A stretch of 64,000 nt of DNA, taken from NCBI RefSeq assembly GCF_036381655.1, contig NZ_DASVCJ010000023.1:1-64000 (forward strand). The letters are read 5' to 3'. The stretch comes from Ferrovibrio sp036381655. GTDB taxonomy: Bacteria > Pseudomonadota > Alphaproteobacteria > Ferrovibrionales > Ferrovibrionaceae. The translations under genes were made by a program, and so were the position numbers. The notes under the pieces are model-generated. The model was not told the DNA's origin, ran no database searches, and saw nothing but the letters and a program-made list of their open reading frames with translations. Below are positions 6,343-14,669 of this stretch, one piece after another; within the stretch, counting starts at the first letter, position 1; each line of letters starts with the position of its first letter.

Positions 6343-8486
6343 TGCCTACTCAATCCCTGCGTACCACCACAAATCGCCATTCCGAAAAGGAAAAGCCCAT
6401 GACTGCTACCGTTCTGAACTGGGAACCGCGTACCACGGTTCGCATCCACGACCACATCTACAAGGTCCATAGCCTGACCAAGGAAGGCATGGTGAACCTG
6501 ATCTGCCTCAGCGCAAACGACAATGAGGCATCTGCGCTCTCCAAGTCGGAAACGGAGCTTATGCAGCTCTGGACCCGGAAAGACCTGGAGTTCCTGCGCG
6601 ACCCTGCCATGGAAGCCGTCGATGAGCGGCGCCGCCGCTACCTTGATGTTCCGTTCTCTTCGTGGCCCGTCAACGTGCAGAAGGCCGCACTGCGCAAATA
6701 CCACCACGTGAAAGCATGGGCAAACAGGAAACTTCGGCGCCGCACACCGAAAGTGCTCTTGCCCATTATCAACGAAATGGCTGAGGAGCACGGCTACACG
6801 AAGGTTCATCCCCGGCAGTTTGCCCGCTGGATTGCCGATTGGGAAAGTATTGGCTCTCCGGACATGCGCGACATCCGTATCTTCGCCCCGAGGTATCACG
6901 ACCGCGGCAAGAACAAGAATCGCTTCCACCCGCTGGTGCAGGAGCAGTGCGACGCCGTCATCCAGGAGTGGTACCTCTGCGAGCAGCCGAAGACAATTGA
7001 CGAAATCTGGGGCGAGATTAAGCGCCGCGTAGAGCTCATTGACGCGACGGACCTCGACCCTCGCTACAAGGACGGTAACGTCCTGCGCACCTATAGCCGC
7101 TCGAAAGTCTTTGACGAGCTGAAGTTGGTGGACAACGACATTGTTGTCTACCACCAGGAAGGCCCGCAAGCCTGGGACAACAAGTGCAAGCCAGTGCTCC
7201 GCGGTCCGCAGGCTACCCGGCCCATGGAGGTCATCGAGATCGACCATACCCTGATGGATTTCTGGGCGGTCGACTACGACAACATGGTTCCGCTTGGCAG
7301 GCCGTGGCTGACACTCGCAATTGACCGCTACACAAGGATGGTGGTCGGTTTCTACATCAGCTTCCGTGCACCGAATGCGCACTCGGTATTGAAATGCCTG
7401 CACCAGGTAATCATGCCGAAGGACGACATTCTCGCGCAGTTCCCGGGCATCAAAAACCGGTGGCCCGCGATGGGGAAGCCGCTGACCATCGTCACGGACA
7501 ATGGGTCAGAGTTCCATTCAAGCGGGTTCCTCGGCCTGCTGCATGAACTGAACATCGACTTCCAGGCCTGCCCCGCGAAGAAGCCACGGTACAAGGGCCG
7601 CGTGGAACGCGCCATCGGAACCATGATGCGCGGCTTTGCCCACAAGCTGCCAGGTACGACGTTTTCGAACGTAAAGCAGAAAGGGCTTCAGAACCCGGTC
7701 AAGGCGGCGTCCATCGATCTTAAAGATGGCGTCCACCTGATGCTGCGTTACATCGTCGACGAGTACCATGTGAAGCCTCACCGTGGTCTCGGCGGCATGT
7801 CGCCGCTTGCCAAGTGGAACGAGTATTTCGGCCTGCAGGAAGACGGGAAACTGTCAAAGAGCAAGCCGGTCATGCCCGCCAGGCTCTCTGACCTAGACGA
7901 GATCATGACGCTCCCGAAGTACGTTCCGTTGACGCGCGAGGGTGTTCGGATCGCAGGTCTTCGGTACTGCGAAGACAGCCCCGAACTTTACGAACTCATC
8001 AACAGGGCGGGCAAGCCGGACAAGGTCAAGGTCCGGGTAAATCATGACGACCTCTCATCGGTGCAAATCGAGGATTGGGATACTCACAAGTACATCACGG
8101 TTCCCTCGGTCGACCCTGACTATACCGACGGTCTCACGATGGACGCTCACATGTACTACTGCGAGCGCCGTCGCAGGATGCTTGCGCCTGGTCAGAAAAT
8201 CACAATCGAGCAGCTCATCGAGACCCGGCACATCACCGACCAGATGATTGCCGACCTTAAACGGCGCGGCAAACGCCGGTCCAAGAAGCTCGACGCCTAT
8301 CTGAACGGCGACGTGCTTCCGACGAAAAAGACGAAGCAAAAGGCGAAGTCAGAAAAGACTGAGCAGAAGAAACGTCCTGCGGAGCGCAAGCCGAAGGCTG
8401 AGGTGCCCGAGCTGCGGGATGAATACGACACCCTCGACGAGATGGTCGAGCGTGGCGAGGAATACGGCATCTCGGCTGATATCTAA
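6342..8486 (+). CDS. tnsB: TnsB-like DDE transposase
   Basis: A 714-residue transposase of the TnsB/Mu type, which binds the repeats at transposon ends and joins 3' ends to target DNA. The retroviral-type catalytic core is clear: D301 in EIDHTLMDFW, D386 in VTDNGSEF, and E422 in YKGRVERAIG, the D-E spacing being 35 residues. N-terminal residues 1-290 contain the DNA-binding regions. The C-terminus (about 640-700) is very rich in Lys, Arg and Glu and ends acidic, the part that in relatives contacts TnsC. The start at 6342 has AGGAG at 6330-6334 and overlaps tnsA. A second in-frame ATG at 6399 also has a fair ribosome site. Confidence 0.93.
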   Translation: MPTQSLRTTTNRHSEKEKPMTATVLNWEPRTTVRIHDHIYKVHSLTKEGMVNLICLSANDNEASALSKSETELMQLWTRKDLEFLRDPAMEAVDERRRRYLDVPFSSWPVNVQKAALRKYHHVKAWANRKLRRRTPKVLLPIINEMAEEHGYTKVHPRQFARWIADWESIGSPDMRDIRIFAPRYHDRGKNKNRFHPLVQEQCDAVIQEWYLCEQPKTIDEIWGEIKRRVELIDATDLDPRYKDGNVLRTYSRSKVFDELKLVDNDIVVYHQEGPQAWDNKCKPVLRGPQATRPMEVIEIDHTLMDFWAVDYDNMVPLGRPWLTLAIDRYTRMVVGFYISFRAPNAHSVLKCLHQVIMPKDDILAQFPGIKNRWPAMGKPLTIVTDNGSEFHSSGFLGLLHELNIDFQACPAKKPRYKGRVERAIGTMMRGFAHKLPGTTFSNVKQKGLQNPVKAASIDLKDGVHLMLRYIVDEYHVKPHRGLGGMSPLAKWNEYFGLQEDGKLSKSKPVMPARLSDLDEIMTLPKYVPLTREGVRIAGLRYCEDSPELYELINRAGKPDKVKVRVNHDDLSSVQIEDWDTHKYITVPSVDPDYTDGLTMDAHMYYCERRRRMLAPGQKITIEQLIETRHITDQMIADLKRRGKRRSKKLDAYLNGDVLPTKKTKQKAKSEKTEQKKRPAERKPKAEVPELRDEYDTLDEMVERGEEYGISADI

Positions 8487-8515
8487 CCAAATCAATCCAA
8501 GCCAGGAGAATCTAC

Positions 8516-9532
8516 ATGTCTACCAACACCCCCGTGAACGACAACTCGCCGTTCGAGAAGATTGAGTCCCTTCGCAACAGTTTTGTTGCGTATCCACGCA
8601 TCAAGGAGATTAGCCGGGCACTTGAGCGTCTGCTCATTTTCGGCAATGCCGGAGCTGCAGCCGGTTCGCCTGCACGCTGCATGCTGCTTACCGGCACCTC
8701 GGGAAGCGGTAAGACGGCGCTGCTGAAGAAGTTCGCTTCCAAGCACCCGCCGTACCGGCAGGACGGCCGCCTTATTTGTCCTGTCCTGTACGTGGAGGTT
8801 CCGAGTAACTGCAAGCTCGGCGTGCTCGCTGAGAACATCATGCGTGCACTTGAAGTCCCCGAAGCCATCGCGCTTCGGGGAACCACCGCCTCCAAAACGG
8901 ATCGCGTGAAGCACTACTTGCGTGAGCAGGGTGTGAAACTCGTCATTCTGGACGAGTTCCAGCATATGCTTAAGTCGGAGAACCAGAAGGTCATCTTCGA
9001 GGCAGCAGACTACGTGAAGTCGTTGCTGAATGAAGCCATCTGCCCCTTCGTTCTCGCCGGTACGGATGCCGCCAAGAAGGTGTACCGGGAGAATGAGCAG
9101 TTGCAGCGCCGCTCGTTCGGTGTTCGCGAACTGCGGCCGTTTGACTGGTTCGATACCACTGACCGGGGAAGCTTCGTTCACATTCTGGCGCACCACCAGA
9201 AGAGTTTCCCTCTGGAACTCGAGGCACCGCTCTTCTCCGAGAAGATGGCCTACCGTATCCACGCCATCGCGAAAGGCAATCTCGGGCGGGCGATCGACTT
9301 CATCTATGCGCTCGCGTCCCGGGCCGTACATGACGGTCGGCAGAAGGTTACCGTCAGCCTGATGCGTGAAGTCGCCGACGATTTCCGCGACTTCGCCAAC
9401 CCCGAATGGGTGAATCCGTTCGAGGTGGAGGACGCTGACCTCAAACCTGTCGAGGTCGAGCCGGTCCAGGAGAGGGTCACCACCCTGGGACGGCGCAAGC
9501 GGCAGATTACCGCCGCTGACCTCGCTGCCTAA
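8516..9532 (+). CDS. tnsC: TnsC-like AAA+ ATPase
   Basis: A 338-residue AAA+ regulator linking target recognition to the transposase. Walker A is GTSGSGKT at residues 60-67. Walker B is LVILDE at 142-147, followed by FQHML as in TniB/TnsC proteins. A sensor-like segment FVLAGTDAAKK follows. Relatives form ATP-dependent helical filaments on DNA, and TniQ binds the filament end. The length is close to TniB and CAST-type TnsC and much shorter than Tn7 TnsC (about 555 residues). ATG at 8516 follows CAGGAG. It lies 29 bases after tnsB and just ahead of tniQ in one operon. Confidence 0.93.
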   Translation: MSTNTPVNDNSPFEKIESLRNSFVAYPRIKEISRALERLLIFGNAGAAAGSPARCMLLTGTSGSGKTALLKKFASKHPPYRQDGRLICPVLYVEVPSNCKLGVLAENIMRALEVPEAIALRGTTASKTDRVKHYLREQGVKLVILDEFQHMLKSENQKVIFEAADYVKSLLNEAICPFVLAGTDAAKKVYRENEQLQRRSFGVRELRPFDWFDTTDRGSFVHILAHHQKSFPLELEAPLFSEKMAYRIHAIAKGNLGRAIDFIYALASRAVHDGRQKVTVSLMREVADDFRDFANPEWVNPFEVEDADLKPVEVEPVQERVTTLGRRKRQITAADLAA

Positions 9533-9550
9533 GTGATGAGGAGCGCCGCC

Positions 9551-10432
9551 ATGACCAACCAGGCGGCGCTCCTTTCCGTCGCCCCCCAACCGGAACCTGA
9601 TGAATCGCTCCTTGGCTATGTCCTCCGGCTCACCCAGCTCAATGGATTGCCCAAGTCATCCTGGCTCTTCCGTACGGCCGGGCTTCCCCTCAGTGATCAC
9701 AGTCTGCTCGCCACCTATCCTTGGGATCTCACGATGCTGGCCGCGTGCTGCGGAGTAGAGTCGGGGCGCCTTGAGCGGATGGCTTATTGGCCAACCAAAG
9801 CGGCTGGGGAATTGAACTTCCTCGGCCACGGTATTCGGGAAGACCTCGTCACTGTCCGGCACCGCCGAGTGTGTGGCCGGTGCCTTCTCGATCGTCCGTA
9901 TCATCAGGCCATCTGGGACCTCAGTGTAATGACGGTCTGCCCAAGGCACGGGTGCTACCTGGATTTTGCCTGCCGATTCTGCGGGCGGCAGCTCAATTGG
10001 CGAGCCGAGGCGTTAACCCGCTGCTCCTGCGGACGGGATTACTCGGGTGCGCCAACAAGGGCCGCCCCGATCGACGTCGTCGAGACGGTAAAAATGGTCA
10101 GCCGGACCCTGTCGCCGGACAGTCCTGCCGCCAAGGGGGACTGGATCTGGTTGGCTTACCAACTGGGCTGGCTGGCTACAGGGGGGAATGGCCTCGGGCG
10201 GCCGATCGGATTCCTCGAGATCGAGGGCGATACTTCGGGAATCCTGGCCGCCGGGATGGCAGGAGCAGTCGGAAACTTCACCGAATTTCTGGACCGCATG
10301 ATGGCATTCGGGCCCGCCGGGGAGACCCACTGGCGCTTGGCTCGCACCTTCCGGCTCGTTTCCGAGCTGGTTTCAACACCTCAAAAAGCAGCCAAGCTCT
10401 CGGAAACCAGGGCCAGAATGCTGAGAGGGTGA
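9551..10432 (+). CDS. tniQ: TniQ-family target-selection protein
   Basis: A 293-residue TniQ protein. Members recognise a target site, or bridge to another targeting device, and recruit TnsC. The N-terminal DESLLGYVLRLTQLNGL is typical. Zinc ligands are visible as VCGRC (C108, C111), H118, VCPRHGC (from C130), CRFC (C141, C144) and CSC (C158, C160). It is much shorter than TnsD proteins (about 500 residues) and lacks a long C-terminal DNA-binding extension, so it resembles TniQ of Tn5053 and CAST elements. ATG at 9551 is preferred because TGAGGAG lies seven bases before it; ATG 9536 or GTG 9533 would give a slightly longer protein. Confidence 0.9.
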   Translation: MTNQAALLSVAPQPEPDESLLGYVLRLTQLNGLPKSSWLFRTAGLPLSDHSLLATYPWDLTMLAACCGVESGRLERMAYWPTKAAGELNFLGHGIREDLVTVRHRRVCGRCLLDRPYHQAIWDLSVMTVCPRHGCYLDFACRFCGRQLNWRAEALTRCSCGRDYSGAPTRAAPIDVVETVKMVSRTLSPDSPAAKGDWIWLAYQLGWLATGGNGLGRPIGFLEIEGDTSGILAAGMAGAVGNFTEFLDRMMAFGPAGETHWRLARTFRLVSELVSTPQKAAKLSETRARMLRG

Positions 10433-10436
10433 GAGG

Positions 10437-10530
10437 AATTCCCGGTTTTCCGCCAGAAAACTGAAGCCATTTTCTTCCGAATTTTTATGACATTAACCGG
10501 GAAAATTCCGGTTTTCTCCTGGATACGACA
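10437..10530 (+). repeat. Putative transposon right end with TnsB-site-like repeats
   Basis: AATTCCCGGTTTTCC begins at 10437 and AAATTCCGGTTTTCTCC at 10503. An inverted copy, AACCGGGAAAATT, lies at 10495-10507. The block ends in ATACGACA at 10523-10530, and CGACA is a common Tn7-like right terminus. The next five bases, CCCGA, would be the target duplication. Repeats are seen; their role as TnsB sites is inferred from position. Confidence 0.55.
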
Positions 10531-10569
10531 CCCGAGCGTTACTTGACTTCCTCCGCAGGGAAATCATCT

Positions 10570-10598
10570 TGCAATCCAGACCAATATGGTCATATTTA
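10570..10598 (+). promoter_or_regulatory. Promoter of iscR-suf operon
   Basis: TTGCAA (10570-10575) and TATTTA (10593-10598) with a 17-base spacer, about 40 bases from the putative transposon end. The first palindrome described below lies inside the spacer, well placed for repression. Confidence 0.5.
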
Positions 10599-10623
10599 GC
10601 GCGTAATTCGGACCGTATTGGTC
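10579..10623 (+). promoter_or_regulatory. Paired palindromic operators upstream of iscR
   Basis: GACCAATATGGTC (10579-10591) and GACCGTATTGGTC (10611-10623) share GACC-N5-GGTC arms and are 32 bases centre to centre, about three helical turns. One overlaps the promoter spacer and one lies just downstream of it, suggesting autoregulation by the Rrf2 protein encoded next. Confidence 0.6.
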
Positions 10624-10651
10624 TGAATTGAAATTGCGAAGGATTTGCAAG

Positions 10652-11110
10652 ATGTTGCGGTTGAGCCGACTGGCGGATTACGGGGTCATGGTGATGGCCC
10701 ATATCGCCTCCGAGCCGGAAGGCGTGCATAACGCTGCCGACGCCGCGGCGGCGACCGGTCTGCCGGGACCCACGGTTGCAAAGATCATGGCCAAGCTCAG
10801 CAAGGCTGGTCTACTGACCTCCCTGCGCGGGGCCCATGGCGGCTATCGGCTGGCCAATGCCCCGGAGCAGATGTCGGTGGCCGAGATCATCACCGCCCTG
10901 GATGGGCCGATCGCGCTGACGCAATGCTCCAGCGGGCCGAGCGTCTGCGACCGCGAAAATCTCTGCGTGTCGCGGCGCGGCATCAACCGGGTCAATCTGG
11001 CGATCCGCAATGCGCTGGAAGGCGTGACCTTGGCCGAACTGGCCCGGCCGCCTTACGACTTCTTCGGTCCATTTCCGCCGCGCGCCGGCGCATCCGTTCC
11101 CAATGCCTGA
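10652..11110 (+). CDS. iscR: Rrf2-family iron-sulfur regulator IscR/SufR type
   Basis: A 152-residue transcription factor. The N-terminal winged helix (RLSRLADYGVMVMAHIA through GGYRLA) is typical of Rrf2 proteins. Three cysteines in CSSGPSVC and CDRENLC could hold a [2Fe-2S] cluster, as in IscR. With cluster bound, such proteins repress or activate Fe-S assembly genes. The ATG at 10652 is chosen because AAGGA lies eight bases before it; an upstream TTG at 10628 is less likely. It heads the suf operon and its own palindromes precede it. Confidence 0.9.
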   Translation: MLRLSRLADYGVMVMAHIASEPEGVHNAADAAAATGLPGPTVAKIMAKLSKAGLLTSLRGAHGGYRLANAPEQMSVAEIITALDGPIALTQCSSGPSVCDRENLCVSRRGINRVNLAIRNALEGVTLAELARPPYDFFGPFPPRAGASVPNA

Positions 11111-11131
11111 GTGAAGAGGACAGGTCGCCCC

Positions 11132-12592
11132 ATGCCTGCCAATGTCGAAACCATCGAAACCGTCCGCAATCTCGGCGGCGAATACAAATACGGCTTCGTT
11201 ACCGATATCGAATCCGAGATTCTGCCCAAGGGTCTGAATGAAGACACCATCCGCTTCATCTCGGCCAAGAAGAACGAGCCGCAATGGATGCTGGACTGGC
11301 GGCTGAAGGCTTATCGCGCCTGGCTGAAGATGGCCGGCAGGGGCGAGCCGACCTGGGCCAAGATCCATCACCCGGAGATCGACTTTCAGGACATCCATTA
11401 CTATGCCGCGCCGAAGAAAAAGGGCGCGGTGAAGAGCATGGATGAAGTCGATCCCGAATTGCTGGCGACCTACGAGAAGCTCGGCATTCCATTGAAGGAG
11501 CGTGAAATCCTCGCCGGCGTCGCGGTAGACGCCGTCTTCGACAGTGTTTCGGTCGCCACCACCTTCAAGGAGAAGCTGAAGGGTCTTGGCATCATCTTCT
11601 GCTCGATGTCGGAAGCGGTGCGCGAGCATCCGGAGCTGGTGCAGAAATATCTCGGTTCGGTCGTTCCCGTCACCGACAATTTCTATGCGACGCTGAATTC
11701 GGCAGTCTATTCGGACGGCTCCTTCGTCTACATACCGCCGGGCGTGCGCTGCCCGATGGAGCTGTCGACCTATTTCCGCATCAACGAGGCCAAGACCGGC
11801 CAGTTCGAGCGCACGCTGATCATTGCCGACAAGGGCGCTTACGTCTCCTATCTCGAAGGCTGCACGGCGCCGATGCGCGACGACAATCAGCTGCATGCCG
11901 CCGTGGTCGAATTGGTCGCCATGGAGGATGCCGAAATCCGCTATGCCACGGTGCAGAACTGGTATCCGGGCGACAAGGAAGGCCGCGGCGGCATCTACAA
12001 TTTCGTCACCAAGCGCGGCGCCTGCCGCGGCGCGCGGGCGAAGATTTCCTGGACTCAGGTCGAAACCGGCTCGGCGATCACCTGGAAATATCCCAGCGTG
12101 ATCCTGCAGGGCGACGACAGTGTCGGCGAGTTCTATTCGGTGGCGGTGGCCAACAATGCCCAGCAGGCCGATACCGGCACCAAGATGATCCATATCGGCA
12201 AGAACACCAAGTCGACGATCATCTCCAAGGGCATCTCGGCCGGCAAGGCGCAGAATACCTACCGCGGCCTGGTGCGAATGATGCCGAATGCGCTCAATGC
12301 CCGCAATTACTCGCAATGCGACAGCCTTCTGATCGGCGACCGCTGCGGCGGCCATACCGTGCCGTATATCGAGGTGAAGAACCGCACCGCGAAGGTGGAG
12401 CATGAAGCGACCACCTCGCGCATTTCCGACGACCAGCTCTTCTACTGCCGCCAGCGCGGCCTGTCGGAGGAAGATGCGGTTTCGACGATCGTCAACGGCT
12501 TCTGCAAGGATGTGCTGCAGAAGCTGCCGATGGAATTTGCCGTGGAAGCCCAGAAACTGCTGGGCGTCAGCCTCGAAGGCTCGGTCGGCTAA
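11132..12592 (+). CDS. sufB: SufB, Fe-S cluster scaffold subunit
   Basis: A 486-residue SufB, scaffold subunit of the SufBC2D complex on which new Fe-S clusters are built in the cytoplasm. The conserved N-terminus (YKYGFVTDIESEILPKGL), the beta-helix core and the C-terminal segment ISDDQLFYCRQRGLSEEDA are all present; the Cys in FYCRQRG is characteristic. The length is normal for the family. ATG 11132 gives the usual MPANVETIE start; an in-frame GTG at 11111 abuts the iscR stop but is less typical. It is the second gene of the suf operon. Confidence 0.95.
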   Translation: MPANVETIETVRNLGGEYKYGFVTDIESEILPKGLNEDTIRFISAKKNEPQWMLDWRLKAYRAWLKMAGRGEPTWAKIHHPEIDFQDIHYYAAPKKKGAVKSMDEVDPELLATYEKLGIPLKEREILAGVAVDAVFDSVSVATTFKEKLKGLGIIFCSMSEAVREHPELVQKYLGSVVPVTDNFYATLNSAVYSDGSFVYIPPGVRCPMELSTYFRINEAKTGQFERTLIIADKGAYVSYLEGCTAPMRDDNQLHAAVVELVAMEDAEIRYATVQNWYPGDKEGRGGIYNFVTKRGACRGARAKISWTQVETGSAITWKYPSVILQGDDSVGEFYSVAVANNAQQADTGTKMIHIGKNTKSTIISKGISAGKAQNTYRGLVRMMPNALNARNYSQCDSLLIGDRCGGHTVPYIEVKNRTAKVEHEATTSRISDDQLFYCRQRGLSEEDAVSTIVNGFCKDVLQKLPMEFAVEAQKLLGVSLEGSVG

Positions 12593-12613
12593 AAGCGAAA
12601 CAAGGACTGCCCC

Positions 12614-13363
12614 ATGCTTGAGATCAAGAATCTGCACGCCACCGTCGACGGCAAGGAAATCCTGCACGGCATCGACCTGACCATCAAATCCGGCGAGGTG
12701 CATGCCGTGATGGGGCCGAACGGCTCGGGCAAGTCGACGCTGTCCTATGTGCTGGCGGGCCGCGAGGGTTACGAGGTCACCGAGGGCGACATCCTCTTCA
12801 ATGGCCGCAGCATCCTCAAGCTGGAGCCGGAGGAGCGTGCCCGGGAGGGCATTTTCCTCGCCTTCCAGTATCCAGTCGAGATTCCAGGCGTCGCCAACGC
12901 CACCTTCCTGCGCTCTGCCGTCAATGCCGTGCGCAAGCACAAGGGCCTGCCGGACATGGATGCGATGAGCTTCCTGAAGACCGCCAAGGCGAAGATGAAG
13001 GCGCTGCACATGGACGAGAAATTCCTGCAGCGCGCCGTCAATATGGGTTTTTCCGGTGGCGAGAAGAAGCGCAACGAAGTCTTCCAGATGGCCATGCTGG
13101 AGCCTTCCATGGCGATCCTGGACGAGACCGATTCCGGCCTCGACATCGATGCGCTGAAGATCGTTGCCGAGGGCGTGAACGCATTGCGCAGCCCGCAACG
13201 CTCGGCGCTCGTCATTACCCATTACCAGCGTCTGCTGGATTACATCGTGCCGGATGTCGTGCATGTCCTGGCGAAGGGCAGGATCGTCAAGACCGGCGGG
13301 AAGGAACTGGCGCTCGAGCTGGAAGAACGCGGCTATGCCGAGTTCATCGCGGATGCGGCCTGA
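12614..13363 (+). CDS. sufC: SufC, ATPase of the SufBCD complex
   Basis: A 249-residue ABC-type ATPase that drives conformational change of the SufB-SufD scaffold; it is not a transporter. Walker A GPNGSGKS lies at residues 34-41. The signature FSGGEKKRNE and Walker B MAILDETDSGLD are intact, with the Suf-specific KKRNE sequence after the signature. A C-terminal His switch is present in VITHYQRLLDYI. It starts 21 bases after sufB and precedes sufD. Confidence 0.96.
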   Translation: MLEIKNLHATVDGKEILHGIDLTIKSGEVHAVMGPNGSGKSTLSYVLAGREGYEVTEGDILFNGRSILKLEPEERAREGIFLAFQYPVEIPGVANATFLRSAVNAVRKHKGLPDMDAMSFLKTAKAKMKALHMDEKFLQRAVNMGFSGGEKKRNEVFQMAMLEPSMAILDETDSGLDIDALKIVAEGVNALRSPQRSALVITHYQRLLDYIVPDVVHVLAKGRIVKTGGKELALELEERGYAEFIADAA

Positions 13364-13376
13364 CGGAGAGCGCAGC

Positions 13377-14669
13377 ATGTCCGCTTTGCCCTTCATGGAA
13401 ACGATTGCGCAGGCCTTCCGCACGGCGGCGCCGTCGCTGCCCGGCGCGGGCGCCGTCAGCGCCCAGCGGCAGGCCGCGCTGGAAGCGTTCCGGCGCTTCG
13501 GCGTGCCGAACCACCGGCTCGAATCCTGGAAATTCACCAGCCTGTCCGGCCTGGAGAAGCAGACTTGGGCGCTGCCCGCGAACGAGGCGGGCATTGATGC
13601 GGCCCGCGTCGATGCCGCAGCGCTCGCCGGTGCCGATAGCTATCGCCTGGTCTTCGTCAATGGCCGTTTCGATGCCGCCGCTTCGCGCCTGGACGATTTG
13701 CCGAAGGGGGTGATTCTGTCGCCGCTCAGCGGCATGCCCGATGATCTGTCTGAGGTCCTGGCCGGCGAAACGGATAAGGCGACGGCCCTGGCGGCCCTGA
13801 ACGCCGCGCTGGCCAGCGACGGCGTGGTGTTGCGGCTTGCCGATGGCGTTGTCCTCGAGAAGCCCGTCGAATTGATCGCCTTCGGTGCGCCGGCGCTGGT
13901 CAATTTGCGGCACATGATCGTGCTGGGTCGTGGCGCCAGCGCGACCCTGGTCGAGACTTACCGCGATGGCGGTATCGCCGCGCCGGGCTGGACCAATATC
14001 GTCGGCCGCATCGAGCTTGGCGAAGGGGCGAACCTTGCCCATATCCGCCTTCAGGCTGAAGGCGCGAGCGCCTATCACGCCGCTCTGGCGCGGATTTCGG
14101 TGGGCGGCAAGGCCCGCTACGTCCATCGCTCGCTGCAGACCGGCGGGGCGGTGGCGCGGCACGAATTGCATACCGAATTCGCCGGCAGCGATGCCGCGGT
14201 GGATATCCAGGGTCTGACGCTGGCTCGCGGCAGCAGCCATATCGACCATACCCTGTTTCTGCATCATGCGGTGCCCGGCTGCCGCAGCAATCAGCTTTTC
14301 AAGCATATCGTCGATGACCGTGGCCATGCCGTTTTCCAGGGCGGCATCCGTGTGGCGCCGCATGCGCAGAAAACGGATGCTCAGCAGCTCAGCCGTACAT
14401 TGCTGCTGGCCGATCGGGCTCAGGTCGATACCAAGCCTGAGCTGGAGATTCTTGCCGACGACGTGAAATGCAGCCATGGCGCGTCGATCGGCGATCTCGA
14501 TCCGCAGCAGATGTTCTACATGCAGGCGCGTGGCATTGGCGCGGAGGATGCGCGCCGCCTGCTGCTCGGCGGCTTCGCCTATGAGATCATTGCGGCGGTG
14601 CCGGAAGGCAGCTTGCGCGACCGGATCTGCGACGTCGTCGAAGGCTGGCTGCAGGGAGGTGCGGCATGA
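13377..14669 (+). CDS. sufD: SufD, Fe-S scaffold partner of SufB
   Basis: A 430-residue SufD, paralogue of SufB that pairs with it in the scaffold and is linked to iron acquisition. The N-terminal helical part contains PNHRLESWKFTSL, the typical SufD WK(F/Y)T motif. The beta-helix runs to the conserved VKCSHGASIGDLDPQQMFYMQARGI-like end, which carries His and Cys residues implicated in cluster assembly. ATG 13377 follows GGAGAG by six bases. The stop overlaps the sufS ATG by four bases. Confidence 0.95.
   Translation: MSALPFMETIAQAFRTAAPSLPGAGAVSAQRQAALEAFRRFGVPNHRLESWKFTSLSGLEKQTWALPANEAGIDAARVDAAALAGADSYRLVFVNGRFDAAASRLDDLPKGVILSPLSGMPDDLSEVLAGETDKATALAALNAALASDGVVLRLADGVVLEKPVELIAFGAPALVNLRHMIVLGRGASATLVETYRDGGIAAPGWTNIVGRIELGEGANLAHIRLQAEGASAYHAALARISVGGKARYVHRSLQTGGAVARHELHTEFAGSDAAVDIQGLTLARGSSHIDHTLFLHHAVPGCRSNQLFKHIVDDRGHAVFQGGIRVAPHAQKTDAQQLSRTLLLADRAQVDTKPELEILADDVKCSHGASIGDLDPQQMFYMQARGIGAEDARRLLLGGFAYEIIAAVPEGSLRDRICDVVEGWLQGGAA

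Larger units (their letters stand above)
1..10530. mobile_element. Tn7-like transposon (partial; left end outside window)
   Basis: The core machinery tnsA, tnsB, tnsC and tniQ lies at 5647-10432 on the plus strand. About 100 bases of repeats ending in CGACA follow, immediately before the iscR regulatory region. Cargo upstream includes a toxin-antitoxin pair and six unknown genes. Tn7-like elements normally end in TGT/ACA inverted repeats carrying several TnsB sites. The right side fits that; no matching left end was found in bases 1-280, so the left boundary given here is only the window edge. The lower GC of this block, judged by eye, agrees with acquisition by transfer. Confidence 0.7.

Noticed and set aside
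1..10530. CRISPR array or guide-RNA repeats in the Tn7-like element
   Set aside because: No regularly spaced repeats of 25-40 bases and no cas gene were found in the visible part.
10811..13594. 927-codon open frame opposite iscR-sufBC
   Set aside because: Antisense to three clearly identified genes; no motif or ribosome site.
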